Source of the DNA: Delphinapterus leucas
Taxonomy: Eukaryota > Chordata > Mammalia > Artiodactyla > Monodontidae
Assembly: GCF_002288925.2 (NCBI RefSeq)
Contig: NW_022098062.1
Location: 9,160,605-9,224,604, forward strand
Direction: 5' to 3'
DNA: 64,000 nucleotides
Shown here: positions 43,906 through 55,627 of the stretch, one piece after another
Layout: each line of letters starts with the position of its first letter
How positions within the stretch are numbered: position 1 is the first letter of the stretch
Notes under the pieces: generated by a model
The model's database searches: none
What the model was told of the DNA's origin: nothing
The model's input: only the letters and a program-made list of their open reading frames with translations
Made by a program: the position numbers and the translations under genes

Positions 43906-44955
43906 GACGCATGCACTTGGGTTGACGGGAATCTCCAAGTGTGGAGGGTTGCTCTAACACGGCCTTGCCCACAGGGGCCTCTGGTCTATGCAGGCCAGCT
44001 GGGAGACCCACCCCACCCAAGGGAGGCAGGGTGGCGGGGAGGAGCAGTGGAGGAGGTAGGGCCTGGCCGGCCAGCAGGGTGGGTGAGGCTTCTGCAAAAC
44101 CCCCAGGGAGTGGCGGGCAGGATGGCTTCAAACTTTCTGCGTGCTCCCTTGAGGAGGGGCCTGCCCCCTGCCTCCCCACCTCCCGACCCCTGTGTGTAGG
44201 GAAGAACTTTCTAAACATGCCCAGCGCCCCGATGATCTAGGCTGGCTCACACCAAAGCTGAAACCCATTTTGCCAAACCATCTTTCCCATAGCCAGACTG
44301 TGGGCTCCTGAATCCAGCTCTTCACAGCAGGTTTGCAGGTCCTGGGGAGTGGGAGACCCGACGCCCCGCCTCTTCGCTAGGCAAAGGGGCTTTGGCTGGG
44401 CTCTGATCAGGCCAGTATTCATTGCAAGCAGCCAGGACAGGCCTGCGAGAGTGCAGCACAGAGTGGCGAGGTTGGTTGCCACCCGGAAGAGAGGTGCACA
44501 GGAAAGCCCTCAGCCAATCAGAGCCCAGGGATGCTGCCTCCTTCCTGCCTGAAGGATGGGGGGAGAGGGTAGGCATAGGCCAAATTTGATCTAAGAGGAG
44601 TGGTCCCCTACTTGCTTTGGTGGCATGCTTGGTGTTGGCAGACAGAGAAAGCCTGCTGGGAAGGTGCCCCCTGCAGCAAGACCAGGGAGAAGGGCTAACA
44701 GATGGTCCCACCCACCTGGCAAATACAGGACATCCATCTGCTTCAACAGGCTTTGCAAAGAAGGGGAAAAAGGAATTCCCGGGAAGGAAATCCAGGACAC
44801 TGCCGGCTCCCTGGCCTAAAACTTGCCCTAGTAGTTACTTACTGCTAAGAAGGGCTTGAGAGAGCTGGGCACCGGGGCAGCTGGCAGTCCCTGACAAATT
44901 CCCCCAGCAGTAAGCTGGACTCAAAGGCCCTCAAAATGCCCAAGAGAAGAATGAA
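43906..44955. other. Unique GC-rich sequence, no gene seen
   Basis: Frames up to 129 codons on both strands lack domains; no repeat recognised. Confidence 0.4.
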
Positions 44956-44959
44956 AGCC

Positions 44960-45165
44960 TCAAGTTCCGATCCCAGCTCAGCCACATACATTTGGATCCC
45001 AACTCACCCATTTCATATTAGCAGTGTGCTTTGAGCCCAGTCACCCAGTCTCTCTGTGCCCCCGTTTATTTCTCTTTAAAGCAGAGATTCTCCTGCTCAC
45101 ATATGTGAACTGCCATGTGGACTCAATAAGGAAAGAACCAGACACGTGGCAAGCATGCAGCAAAC
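44960..45165 (+). repeat. MIR SINE fragment
   Basis: 'gagcccagtcacccagtctctctgtgcc', 'tgctcacatatgtgaac' and 'ggactcaataaggaaag' follow sense MIR. Confidence 0.65.
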
Positions 45166-47488
45166 ATGTGGCCCCTCATTTCTGCAGGCTGGGTTTTGGG
45201 AGCTGCTGCCCCTTTTAGAAAGTGTGAGGACAATGTTAAGGTGACGGAGAAAGCAAGGGGTGGGAAGTCCCCAGGTCACACACATGGGTGCCCACATAAT
45301 TGAACTGCCGCCTCAAGAGAAGAGAGCGTCTTGTCACCAGCAACAATCAGGTATCTGGCAGGGATGCCCCAGAGGACCCTCCATCCCCTCTGGGGACTGC
45401 CATGCAAGCCGCCCTTGTCCAGCACCTGCCAGAAGTCGCAGGTACCATAACCACCCTCGTGGTTAGTCTGGCCCTCCTCTTGATGCCCAGAAAAAGTCTC
45501 CTGTCCATCAGCCCTCAGCTTAGGAAGGGCTCCCTGGATCCAGCCTATATCCAGCCCCACAGGTAGTTTTCTTGGGAGGAGGCTCAAGGTGGGAGGACAA
45601 CCGGGAAGGCTGTCTCAAGGTTAGACGTGTGACAGGCTGCAGGTTTTAGACACAATCCATACGCAAGCGCTCGTGGCCACTTTCCTCTGTGTGAATCGCA
45701 GCTGTGACCTGCAGCAGAAGCCACTACCACAGACCTCATCAGGGCTCCTGGCATCTCTCCACGAGCTGTCCCTCCCCCAAATCTGTCCATGCCCCTCCCC
45801 CTGCCCGCACTGTCCCTGGGCCCACCTCTCTGAAGCGCTCTGGCCTCATTCATTATTCAGCCATTTCCTCAGTTCGGAGGCCCAGGGGCCAGAGGGTTGG
45901 CAGTCTGTGTGCTCTTTCATCTCCCAGGTTGCACGGGGAATGCAGAGATGCTGGGCTGGTGTCCAGGATGCAGATCAGAGGCTCTCAGTCCTGGGTCTGG
46001 GGGAGCCCTCATACTTTATGCCCTGGGACCCACCCCCCATAGGGCCAACCTCTGGGATTACCCCACAGGGGCTTTTACTCCCTTCCCCGGGGAGCCACAA
46101 CTGGACCCCCAGCCCCCATCCCTGCCTCTAAGTGCAGAGCTGGGATTTGATGCCAGCAGGTGAGTCCAAGAGTCAGCTCTTTTCAACTGGCGAGACTTGC
46201 CTGTTCTGTAAATAGCACACGACCCACCTGAGAATGAGCTTTGGGCTGAAGGCTGTATAAAAGCCTTAGCAAACCCTGGGGCAGGTGGAGAAAGACCCCT
46301 CCTGAAGTGGTGCCAAGGTACACAGTAAATCAAATCCCACACGAGGACCAGCTCCTGCAGTTGTCCCCGACCCCCGCTTGGTGGGCTGCGTTGGGGGTGG
46401 GGTGGAGGGCAGAGGTCTCTCTCTCACGGTACCATTTACCATGCAATGTGATGCGGGAGGTTGACATTGCTCTGCTCTCCCCTCTCCGACCGCAGGTTCT
46501 GTCCTAGTCACTCAAGTTCCCCTCCCAAGATGCATGGCCCAGCAGCTTAGTCTTCAGTTACTTGAATAAATGCAAGAGCTGGGGGAAGAGGAGAGCTTAT
46601 AGGGTTAAATAGGGTCAAATATCCTGGTTCTCAGTATTTCTTATCTCTTTGCTATCCTGGGTCCATCTCCCCCACAGGTTTCACTCTCCCCATAGATGAA
46701 AACTGGAACCCCCCCTGCATGTCTGCAGCCACCCGAGCCGAGTGTTGGATTCCCAGGCCAGGTCAAAGGAGACGGAGCAGGCCTGCCCCCCATTGGCAAG
46801 CGGAGTGTTAACAGGAAGGCCCCCGCATTGCCTCAGATGCAGGAAGGTGGCAGGTGAGCTGGCACCCGGCAGGGATGGTTTCCATCTCTGCTGCCCCCAT
46901 GCCTGGCACTGCAGGATCAAGCCTGGAGCCCGGCAGTGAAATGAGTCTTGGTCTTCCCCTCCACAAAGTCGTATTTGAGAAACAACCAAAGGGGACATCA
47001 AGGGAGAAGTCACCGGTGAGGCCACCAAAGGCACAGAGGAAAGGAAGCAGGATGCCAGGGACAGCAGCTCCCCATGGGTTTCAAAGTGTAGGTTTCCTCG
47101 TAGAAATCTGAGTTTCCCAGTTCGGCACCTAGGAAACCTAGGACCTGGCAAGGGGACGAGACAAGATGTCAAAGTATGACTTTTTCATCGACTCCGACAA
47201 CCCACGTGGCTTTTTTAAAGCCTGACTCCCAGGCCTGCATTCCTTCTCTGTGCTTTCTGCCGTGGTTCCCATGGAAGGGATCAGCCTTAGTGTGGAAGAT
47301 GGGATGAGAGTTCTAGGCTGGCCAGAAGAGACAAGATCAGCCTGTCCAAGACTTTATGTAGATCCTGGCCTGGAGGGCTAGAGATCTAGAGCCTTCCAAG
47401 GAGCAGGGGCTGGAAATCCTCACCTGGGCCTTCCCAGCGACCCCAGCCTCCAAGCTCCAGAAACCCAGAGTGTAAAAATATGCTGCAA
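45166..47488. other. Unique GC-rich sequence, no gene seen
   Basis: Frames reach 163 codons on the minus strand (46,681-47,172) without recognisable domains. No repeat was recognised across 2.3 kb, which is unusual for this window. Confidence 0.4.
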
Positions 47489-47683
47489 ACGGGGAGATCA
47501 GCTCGGTGCTTTGTGACCGCCTGGAGGGGTGGGATAGGGAGGGTGGGAGGGAGGGAGACGCAAGAGGGAAGAGATATGGGAACATATGTATATATATAAC
47601 TGATTCACTTTGTTATAAAGCAGAAACTAACACACCATTGTAAAGCAATTATACTCCAATAAAGATGTAAAAAAAAAAAAAAA
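47489..47683 (+). mobile_element. Young L1 3' UTR tail, 5'-truncated
   Basis: 'gggagatcagctcggtgctttgtgacc' to 'aattatactccaataaagatg' plus 15 A. Flanks share an imperfect TSD (AAAAATATGCTGC left near 47,474, AAAAAATGCTGT right). Only 3' UTR; no coding part. Confidence 0.9.
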
Positions 47684-47689
47684 TGCTGT

Positions 47690-48715
47690 GAAGACTATGC
47701 ATTCACCAGCTCACCTGACGACAATGGAGTGGGCACGGCCAGGCGCTGGGACACATGTGCCGCAGCCCCTGTTATGTGCTAACAGCACTGTCTCACCCCA
47801 GACTCCTTTACCTGTATGACGAGAAGCGCTGACTTTAGTCCCTGTGGTCCCTCCCACCCTCACGTCCTGTGTGTCCCTGACTCTCTGAAGTCCCAGCCTG
47901 CCTCCAAGGGTGGTTTGAGAACCAAATGAAGTGTGACCATGGAAGTGCAGGATGGCCCGGGAACAGAAGAGATAAACTTGGGAGCCCCAAGAGGAGGGAG
48001 AGAACAGACTTGCCTAGGCACAGCCTCCAGTGGGACGACACAGAGCCCTGGGTGGCTGAGCCAGGCTTCTCCCAAGGGCCTGGGGCCACCTGCACTATCT
48101 CTCTGATCATAGCAGCTTTGTAGCTATCTCCATTTGGGTTGGAAATGGTGGGCTTTTTGTAGTTTTAAGGTCTTCAGACCCCTCCCTCTGCTCTTTTCCT
48201 TATTAAAGTTTCCCTCACCCAGCTTATATAATACCCAAAAATCAATTGCTTGTTTTCCTGTCTGTTTAGAAATGAAAGTGGGACTTAGAGGGGAAGCCTG
48301 CAGGCAAGGAGGCAGCCCCAGGCTGAGCCAGAGGCTCTGGGAGAGAGAGGGCCCAGGCAGCTGGCTTCTAAGCTCAGTTGTAAAGGAGCTGAGTGCTTGG
48401 GATCTCTGAGGGCCTCAGGGTTGGAAAAGGCCCCAGAGCTGAGCTCTCAGTTGACAGGGCCACCCCTCCCCTCCTCTGGTTTCCCTTAGCCCCAAACAGG
48501 GCCTGGAGCACCAAGCCCTCTTCAGGCCACAGCTCAACCAGTGGGATGGGGCTAGATCAGCCAGTTCCAGCAATAGTTGGTCTTTAAAAGAAAGCAACTC
48601 AAACTTGTGTGCAGGCTGCTCACACACACCCCAAACTACCTCCCCATGAGGCCTGGGTTCCAAGAAGCCTCTATGGCTAGGTGTGGTTGGGTCTAGAGAG
48701 CCAAGAGGGGAGACC
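47690..48715. other. Unique sequence, no gene seen
   Basis: No repeat or coding signal recognised. Confidence 0.4.
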
Positions 48716-48719
48716 TTTA

Positions 48720-49290
48720 GAAAATTCTAGAGAGAAGCAAATAAAAGAGCTCTGGAAAAACTATGGAGACAGTTAAAAGATCAGTGGTTGGCAGAGGTTA
48801 GGAGGGAGGGAGGGAGGGATGAATAGGTAGAGCACAGGGGATTTTTAGGGCAGTGGAAATATTCTGTATGATACCGACGTGCGTTGGTCAAAACCCATAG
48901 AAGGTACAAGGCCAAGAGTGAACCTTAATGTAAACTGTGAACTTTAGTTAATAATAATAATGTATCCATATTAGTTCATCAGTTTTAACAAATGGCCCAC
49001 ACTAATGCAAGATGCTAATAATATAGGAAACTGGGTGGGGAGGGGTGTACGGGAACTGTCTGTACTTTCAACTCAATTTTTCTGTAAACCTAAAACTGCT
49101 CTAAATTATTATATCTATTAATTTAATAATAATAGCCAAATCTGGAGACAACCCAATTTTTCGTTCACAAGTGGACGGTTAAACAACCTATGGAACATGC
49201 ATACCATGAAACACTGCCCATCGAGAGAAGGAATGAACTGTTCACACACACAAACACATATGTACACACACACGTACACATACACACACA
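48720..49290 (+). mobile_element. L1M 3' end (L1MA/L1MB-like) with second fragment
   Basis: 'gatcagtggttggcagagg', 'gcacaggggatttttagggcag', 'gtgaaccttaatgtaaactg' and 'ctaaaactgctctaaa' are the old L1 3' UTR in order. From about 49,130 a piece of ORF2-end type text follows ('gacaacccaatttttcg', 'gaaggaatgaactg'), which is out of order, so it is a separate fragment. A CA-rich tail lies at 49,244-49,290. Confidence 0.75.
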
Positions 49291-49980
49291 GCCCTGGGTT
49301 CTAGTGACAGTGCCACTATGTGCTGTGTGTCCCTAGGCAAGTCACTTGCAGTTTCTGGGTCTCACTGAGGTCCCATGCAAACCTTCTCACTCCGGCCCAT
49401 CTCACTGCCTCACTCTTGTCACCAGATGAAGGATGAGATGAAGCTACATTTGATCTCTCTCTTGCCCCCAAGAAGGAATAAGCTCTCCACAGCCCCTGGG
49501 CCCTTGGCAGCCCTGACAGCTTCACCCTCTCCCAGCCAAGCACCCAGGGTTTTCCTCTAATCTGGCTCAGCCAGGGCCCTGCTTGGCAGGACCACAGGCC
49601 AGGTATCAGCAGTAGCAGCACATGCCTCACCCCCCCGCCAGCCCCAAGGCTCCAGCCACTCTGGAGTCCCAACTCACCTCTCCCTCCCATCCCGACTTTC
49701 CCTCTGCTCTCCTGACTTGTCCATACATCACCAGGAGTGCAATAACCTTTAAAAAAAACCATTTTACTCTGAACTAACAGAGTCAGGCCTCATTGTTCCC
49801 AATATCACCAAGCAATTTCTGAGCTAGGGAAGTGTTGAATTGGAGCCGGAAGATGGGCAATTGGGCAAGGTCAGCTGACATGGTACCGAGCAGGGGCTGA
49901 GAGCTCAAGGGGGGTGAGAGGAAGGGCTCAGCTTGGAATGTGAGAAGACGGACGCTGGGGTCTCTGGAGGTGGAAGCAGA
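49291..49980. other. Unique sequence, no gene seen
   Basis: Short MIR-like words at 49,300-49,365 ('gtgtccctaggcaagtcacttg'). Otherwise unassigned. Confidence 0.35.
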
Positions 49981-49984
49981 GGTG

Positions 49985-50215
49985 ACACCCTAACATTTGT
50001 CATCCCTACACTTCCAACCCCACTCACTGTGCTCAATTATGGGTTCACCTGGATTGTAACTTCTTCACCAACTGACAAAATCTCCTTTAAATTGCGCCCA
50101 CCTGCTCTAATTGCTCGACTCTCCTTGCTGCAAGTTTTTACAGCAGAAATCCAGCCAAAGAGCGTTTGAACAACTCCAGATGCCGGAGAACATTGCCCAG
50201 TCCCCGCCTGCACAA
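49985..50215. promoter_or_regulatory. Possible conserved non-coding element
   Basis: Non-repeat block: 'gctcaattatgggttcacctgg', 'tcctttaaattgcgcccacc', 'gctctaattgctcgac'. Mixed homeodomain and E-box-like cores. Weak inference. Confidence 0.25.
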
Positions 50216-50299
50216 GGACTACAAGTATCCTTCAAGGAAGGTCCCCTGGGTCCCTCCTCTAACCTAGCTTTCAGAGAATCACTTGACCCTCGCCCCGGC

Positions 50300-50530
50300 C
50301 CTGGCTATCCTGACATTTGGTTCTTGCACAAATTTAGTGCCTCTCACATTCATTTAGCTCCTGGACCACATGCTACAAACACAACATTGGGCTCTGTACG
50401 TTAACAATCTAATGCTATTATAAACTACACTTATGAGCGGGGACCATATTTATTTATTTATCTTTATATCTTCAGTCCCAAATGTGGTTCCAGATACACA
50501 GCAGGATCTTAATAAATGTAAAATGAACAG
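50300..50530 (+). repeat. L2-like 3' end
   Basis: 50,435-50,530 ('gcggggaccatatttattta', 'tacacagcaggatcttaataaatg') is a sense L2 terminus. 50,315-50,430 shares words with 53,725-53,845 ('cattcatttagct', 'acaaacaca.cattg'). Confidence 0.55.
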
Positions 50531-50606
50531 AATACTCTAGTGGTTGTACAGTTCTGGACACAGTGTTCACTGAATGACATCAATTATCTAAAGAGACATC
50601 CAGGGA

Positions 50607-50725
50607 CTTCCCTGGCTGTCCAGCGGTTCAGACTCCGCACTTCCACTGCAGGGGGCGCAAGTTCGAACTAAGATCCCGAATGCTGTGTGGCACGGCCTAA
50701 ATAAATAAATAAGCAAACAAACAGA
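50607..50725 (+). mobile_element. Short CHR-family SINE (CHRS-like)
   Basis: 'gggacttccctggctgtcc', 'cttccactgcagggggcgc' and 'aagatcccgaatgctg', ending in AAATAAATAAATAA. This is the short tRNA-Glu SINE form of cetartiodactyls, about 115 bp. Imperfect TSD AGACATCCA / AGATATCCA. Confidence 0.85.
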
Positions 50726-50784
50726 TATCCAAAAACTCTTAAGGGAAAGAACTCCATTTCCCACAGTCCTAGAACAGTGCTTTC

Positions 50785-50965
50785 CAGCAGAAATCTCTGC
50801 AATGATGGGGGTGCTCTGTATCTGAGTTGCCCCAATGTCTAGCCACCAACTACCTGGGGGTATTGAGCACTTGAAATGTGGCTAGTGTGACTGAGGAATT
50901 GGATTTTACATGTTAATTAATTCTAATTTAAATAGCAACAAACTGGACAGTGCAACCCTAGAAAA
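50785..50965 (-). mobile_element. hAT-Charlie-type MER element
   Basis: 'cagtgctttccagcagaaatctctgcaatg', 'tattgagcacttgaaatgtggctagtg' and 'actggacagtgcaaccc' match a well-known short non-autonomous hAT repeat; MER number not certain and orientation arbitrary. Confidence 0.75.
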
Positions 50966-51009
50966 AGGTGATTCTGGAGATGGGCTCATAAATGAAATGA
51001 ATGTAAAAG

Positions 51010-51255
51010 CTCCTATTAAGAGCTCGGTGCCACAGCATGGTGTGTAATAAAGAGCATGGTCTAGGGTTTAAATCCCCGTTTTCAAGTTACTAGCAAGTTA
51101 TTTAACTCTCTGTGCTTCTGTTCCTAATCTGAATAACAAGAATAACATTTACCACATAGGATTCCTGTGAGGGTCCAATGAGTTAATACATTTAAACAGT
51201 GTCTGGAATATTATAATGAGTACTCCACATATATGAACTGTTGCTATTACTGGCA
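51010..51255 (+). repeat. MIR SINE
   Basis: 'agagcatggtctagggtttaaatcc', 'gcaagttatttaactctctgtgc', 'acataggattcctgtgagg', 'ttattataatgagtac'-type end follow sense MIR over nearly full length. Confidence 0.8.
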
Positions 51256-51284
51256 TTAAAAATGTTTGTTGAAGATATATATAT

Positions 51285-51705
51285 ATATTTATTTATAAAC
51301 TAAACAACAATGATCTACTGTATAGCACAGGGAACTATACTCAATATCTTTTTTTTTTTTTTTTTTTTTTTTGCGGTACGCGGGCCTCTCACTGTTGTAG
51401 CCTCTCCCGTTGCGGAGCACAGGCTCCAGACGTGCAGGCTCAGCGGCCGTGGCTCACAGGCCCAGCCGCTCCGCGGCATGTGGGATCTTCCCGGACCGGG
51501 GCACAAACCCGTGTTCCCTGCATCGGCAGGCGGATTCTCAACCACTGCGCCACCGGGGAAGCCCTATACTCAATATCTTATAATAATCTATAAAGGAAAA
51601 GAATATGAAGAAGAATATATATGTGTATAACTGAATCACTTTGCTGTACACCTAAAACTAACACAACATTGCAAATCAACTATACTTCAATTTTTAAAAA
51701 GTTTA
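51285..51705 (+). mobile_element. L1 3' end split by a SINE
   Basis: Left part 51,285-51,350 ('actgtatagcacagggaac') and right part 51,564-51,705 ('taatctataaaggaaaag', 'gctgtacacctaaaac', 'aaatcaactatacttcaat') form one cetartiodactyl L1 3' UTR, close in type to that at 16.5-16.87 kb. Confidence 0.9.
51351..51563 (-). mobile_element. CHR-2-like SINE
   Basis: T-run, 'gcggtacgcgggcctctcac', ending 'ccaccggggaagcc'. Perfect 16-bp TSD CTATACTCAATATCTT at 51,335-51,350 and 51,564-51,579. Confidence 0.97.
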
Positions 51706-51734
51706 TTGAGTCTGAATGTGCATCTACCAAAGAA

Positions 51735-51890
51735 TATTTGCTAATATTTATTGATCACCTATCAAGTGTCAAGCACTGTGCTAAGAACTTGACAGTCACC
51801 CTAAGAGTGAGGTATGATTGTCAACATATTAAAGGTGAGAAACTGAGGCTAAAGGAGGTTGAGTGTCCAGATTCCAACTGACAATATGTC
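51735..51890 (-). repeat. MIR SINE fragment
   Basis: 'aatatttattgatcacctatc', 'caagcactgtgctaagaac' and 'gtgagaaactgaggctaaagg' follow antisense MIR. Confidence 0.75.
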
Positions 51891-52017
51891 TATTTCCACA
51901 ATCTCTACTCAGTCTGTTTCCTCATCTAGAGACTGAGCCTTAGGCCAGTGTCTATATCACCACTTTGGCAGGTAAATACATAAGAGTATGCACATGGCCT
52001 GTGCTTAGTATAAAGCA

Positions 52018-52255
52018 ATCGTTCCCAACTGGGGGCAAGTTGCCCCGCCAGGGAACAGCTGGCAGTGTCTGGAGGTGTTTGGGGTTGTCACAACTGGGGG
52101 CGGGGCGTGGGTAGGTGTTGTTACTGGCATCTAGTGGGTAGAGCCCAGGGTTGCTGCTAAACTTCCTACAAGAACAGGCAGCCTCTACAACAAAGGATTA
52201 TCTGACCAAAATGTCAGTAGTGCCAAAGTTGAGAAGCACTGGTCCAGAGCCTCAC
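52018..52255 (+). mobile_element. MER5A-like hAT-Charlie element
   Basis: Starts 'caatcgttcccaactggggg', contains 'ggcatctagtgggtagag' and 'aaggattatctgaccaaaatg', ends 'agttgagaagcactgg'. The two ends form the degraded hAT terminal inverted repeat. Non-autonomous; no transposase. Confidence 0.9.
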
Positions 52256-52810
52256 TGACAGTATTCAATACTGTGCTGGCAATGAGAGAAAGAAGGCAAC
52301 TGAATCTACAAATTTAAAAAGGTGCACATTTTGTTCAGAGTCTGGAACAGCAGTGCTGTAGCAGGGCAGTAGGTTCAGGGAAATGGTTTCATTCTTCAAA
52401 TCACAGAGGGTTATCACTTGCCAGATGACAGAGCAATGCGCCTGACACTGCAGGGGCTCGTGCTTAGAAAACAGGATCCCCACTCTCTAGACACTTGTGA
52501 TGAAATTGTACCAACACAAGGTTAGGAAATAGAGGAGGAGGAGTCAGGTGGCTGAGTCGTCCAAGACTACAAAGGGAGGGGGGTGAAATCACTCCAGCCC
52601 ACTCCCTCATTTCACACTTGAGGAGCATAGAGGGGAGAGAAAGGGCCCTGAGCCACAGACACTATGGACAAAAAGCGTGGAGCTCCTGAAGAGGCCAATC
52701 ACCCCCCGTACCCCAATTTTCTACGTACAAAATAGGAATGATACATTCTGCTCCTCCACTTGACCGCAAGTTGCCCAATCTCCAACCAGGTAGCATGTCA
52801 ACCAAACACC
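52256..52810. other. Unique sequence, no gene seen
   Basis: No repeat or coding signal recognised. Confidence 0.4.
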
Positions 52811-52814
52811 ATCA

Positions 52815-52990
52815 TCAACATCAGTACCATTTATTGAGCACTTACTATGTGTCATGTATCTCACTGAGAGCAAAATCTCACTTAACCTCAGAACAACCCA
52901 ATTTTACAAATGAAATAACTGAGTCCAGCCCCAGAGTGCCAGACCCTAGAGCAACAGCTCTTAATCTCCATGCTATACATCCTCTCTCGG
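52815..52990 (-). repeat. MIR SINE
   Basis: 'catttattgagcacttactatgtg', 'ttaacctcagaacaaccc' and 'acaaatgaaataactgagtcc' follow antisense MIR. Confidence 0.75.
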
Positions 52991-53399
52991 CATCAGACTG
53001 GAGTCTGAGCAATGATGGGCCCATTTCACGCTCTGCCCCTCCACACAACACAACTGGACCACCAGCCCTTGCCATGCCCTGACCCACTGCAGAAACTGTA
53101 AGGGTCTCCCAGGTCCCAGCACAGCACCTGGCATCCAGGATTGAGATGGGAGGTTGGCTCCTTGGGCTCCATGGACAAAAGTCAAAGTCATAGCTTCTCC
53201 CCACTTGTGCACAGGACCCATGCCTGACACTCGTAACCCGATTAGGGCCAGGGAGATAACAGGTAATGAAACAATAACGGTGCATGACAGCATAGGTGCT
53301 GAAATTAACAAAACTCTGTGGGAGTTTGGAGCTCTCACCTTAAGTGCTTAGAGATCAGGAGGCAGGGAGAGAGAACAGAGAGGGCTTCATCAAATCCAC

Positions 53400-53680
53400 G
53401 CACTTGCTCTGGAACTTAAAGGAAGGGGAGGAGCTCTCCTGACAAACTCAGGGTGAGAAGTGAGGAAAAAGGCATTCCCAGCAGAGGGACTTGGGTGAAC
53501 AAAGGCAGTGAACAAAGGGTGCCCAAAGGACTTGGGCAAGGCTGCTGAAGTGGGCAAAAGAGGATTCCAGTTTGGTAGGAACAAGATAGGACCTTCTTGT
53601 GATATAGACAAATGAAGAGGGGCTAGGCAGTGGGCATCCAAAAGCATCCTCTAGATTGGGGCAGGTTAGTGTTAGCGATG
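53400..53680 (-). repeat. L2 LINE fragment
   Basis: Antisense L2-like: 'aaaaggcattcccagcagaggg', 'gaacaaaggcagtgaac'. Order fits L2 but similarity is weak. Confidence 0.45.
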
Positions 53681-53689
53681 TTTCAAAAG

Positions 53690-53885
53690 GGATTTGCAAG
53701 TGAATTATTTATGGTGGTAACAAACAAGCACTCATTTAGCTTATATCCCACATTGTACAAACACAGCATTGAGTGGTGCAAGTTAAGGTCCTAATGCCAC
53801 TCTAAATTAAATTCATCAGTGTCTTAATTAAGGTCTATATTTAGTTCTTAATTAAAGGGGAGAGAAAAATCCACGATGTTGCATA
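53690..53885. promoter_or_regulatory. Candidate conserved non-coding element, TTAATTAA-rich
   Basis: 'gtgaattatttatgg', 'ctctaaattaaattcatc', 'gtcttaattaaggtc' and 'gttcttaattaaagg' give two TTAATTAA palindromes 30 bp apart. Part shares words with 50.3 kb, so it may be an exapted old repeat. Inference only. Confidence 0.35.
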
Positions 53886-53984
53886 GTAGAGATCTGAAAT
53901 GGAGATAAATCATCTTTCTGCCAGTGTACTGGACACATGCCCACCCACTCTCAAGACTCAGCCCCCTACTGTGGTTGCAATCCT

Positions 53985-54052
53985 TTAATCCTTCCTTCTT
54001 TTCTTCCTTCCTTCCTTCCATCTTTCCTTTCTTTCTCTTTCATTCCTTTATG
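53985..54052. repeat. CTTC/TTCC microsatellite, impure
   Basis: Runs of CCTT, TTCC and TTTC units with interruptions, directly before an L2 end. Confidence 0.9.
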
Positions 54053-54054
54053 AA

Positions 54055-54195
54055 ATTTTATTTATTTATTCTACATCAAATTATTGAGCACCTACTATGT
54101 GTCGGGCACTGAGCTTTGATTATGGGGCACAGTAGGGAATAAACTAGAGATGGTCCCTGCCCTCAAGGGCTTGCACTCCAGAGAATGCCAATGGA
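54055..54195 (-). repeat. L2 3' end fragment
   Basis: 'aattattgagcacctactatgtgtcgggcac', 'ggtccctgccctcaagggcttgcac' follow the antisense L2 terminus closely. Confidence 0.85.
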
Positions 54196-55264
54196 TACAT
54201 ACATGTCTCAGCTTTGAAACCTCCCTGGGTCTCCATTGCTCTCCAGGCCCTTTCAGCCAGGAGAATCCTGGTGTCCGGACACCCCAGGTGATGCCATAGC
54301 TGATGCCTTCATCTTATCAGCCAGAGAGAACCTTGAAGAGTGGCCATGTGGGTCCTCCAGTCCCCTGCCCTCACCATGCTGGCCAAGCTCCCATGTGGAC
54401 CAGTGGCAGGACAAACCCTCAGTACCGAATTCTACTCTGCCGTCCCCTCTAGCAAAGGATAAAGACTTGTCAGAAGGATGAGGAAGGGGTCGTGAGCTTC
54501 CCTTTGACCCTAAGATTCTAGGATTCCCCAACACCAAGTGGGGCACTGGGTCCTGGGAGTGGCTTCACTGAACAGGGTTTATGAAGGAAGATCCCAGAAC
54601 ACAGGATGTTACAGTCACAAAAACCTGTGCAGCTTGGCAATCTGAGTTCCTGGGTGGTCAAGTGACTTGTTCAAGAAAACAGAGAGTTAACAAAGGGCAA
54701 GAGCTAGAATCCACATCTGCTTTGTGCCAAGGACTGTATCCAAGGGGACACAAGCATGGGTAAGCCAGGGTTCCTGCCCTCAGCACATCTGCTGAGGGAG
54801 GGGGGAGCCAGTCCAAATTGGGAGGGGGAAGCTTGACGTTGGCAAGGCAGCCATGTGGATTATCAATAAAATCTGCCCATCTTCATCCCCTGGAAAATGT
54901 TTTTCTCCAGGGCTGACTGGGCCCTCCCAGTGCACAGTACAAGCCTGCTGGGATTGGGGGTGGGGGGCGATAATCTAGATCGTGACAGCACAATGCCAGG
55001 ATGCCAGGACAGAGGCTCCCCTCACTTGCTGAACCCACTAGAAGCATGAGGACTGCCTTCGGCCAGGGCAAGAGGCTTTGGGCTGTGCTAAAGATGTCAG
55101 AGTTGGTTATGAAAAGAAATGGGACAGAAGGGCATCCCAGTCGGGAAAGTGGATTGCACAAAGGTACAGAATCAAGGAAGCAGGGCAAGTTAAGAAAACC
55201 TCAGCGATTTTTGTGTGGTGGGAGGGGGATGGGGCAGGTGAGGTGGAAAAGATTGGCTGGAGCC
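54196..55264. other. Unique sequence with possible MIR and L2 traces; no gene seen
   Basis: 54,625-54,720 has MIR-like words ('gtcaagtgacttgttcaag', 'agagctagaatccac'). 55,100-55,190 has faint L2 words. Confidence 0.35.
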
Positions 55265-55627
55265 ACAATCCCACTACGGGGCATATACCCTGAGAAAACC
55301 ATAATTCAAAAAGAGTCACGTACCACAATGTTCACTGCAGCTCTGTTTACAATAGCCAGGACATGGAAGCAACCTAAGTGTCCATCGACAGACGAATGGA
55401 TAAAGAAGATGTGGCACATATATACAATGGAATATTACTCAGCCATAAAAAGAAAAGAAACTGAGTTATTTGTAGTGAAGTGGATGGACCTAGAGTCTGT
55501 CATACAGAGCGAAGTAAGTCAGAAAGAGAAAAACAAATACCATGTGCTAACACATATATATGGAATCTTAAAAAAAAATGGTTCTGAAGAACCTAGGGGC
55601 AGGACAGGAATAAAGACGCAGATGTAG
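55265..55627 (+). pseudogene. L1 ORF2p C-terminal fragment
   Basis: Open frame for about the last 120 residues of ORF2p, with '[14 protein letters not shown]', 'WIKKMWHIYTMEYYSAIK' and a stop at 55,625. The frame extends upstream to 55,001 by chance through non-L1 DNA, so the 208-codon frame is a fusion artefact. No catalytic domain. Confidence 0.9.

Noticed and set aside
55001..55627. 208-codon open frame
   Set aside because: Only the part from 55,265 is protein-derived (L1 ORF2 end). The upstream part is chance read-through across the insertion boundary.
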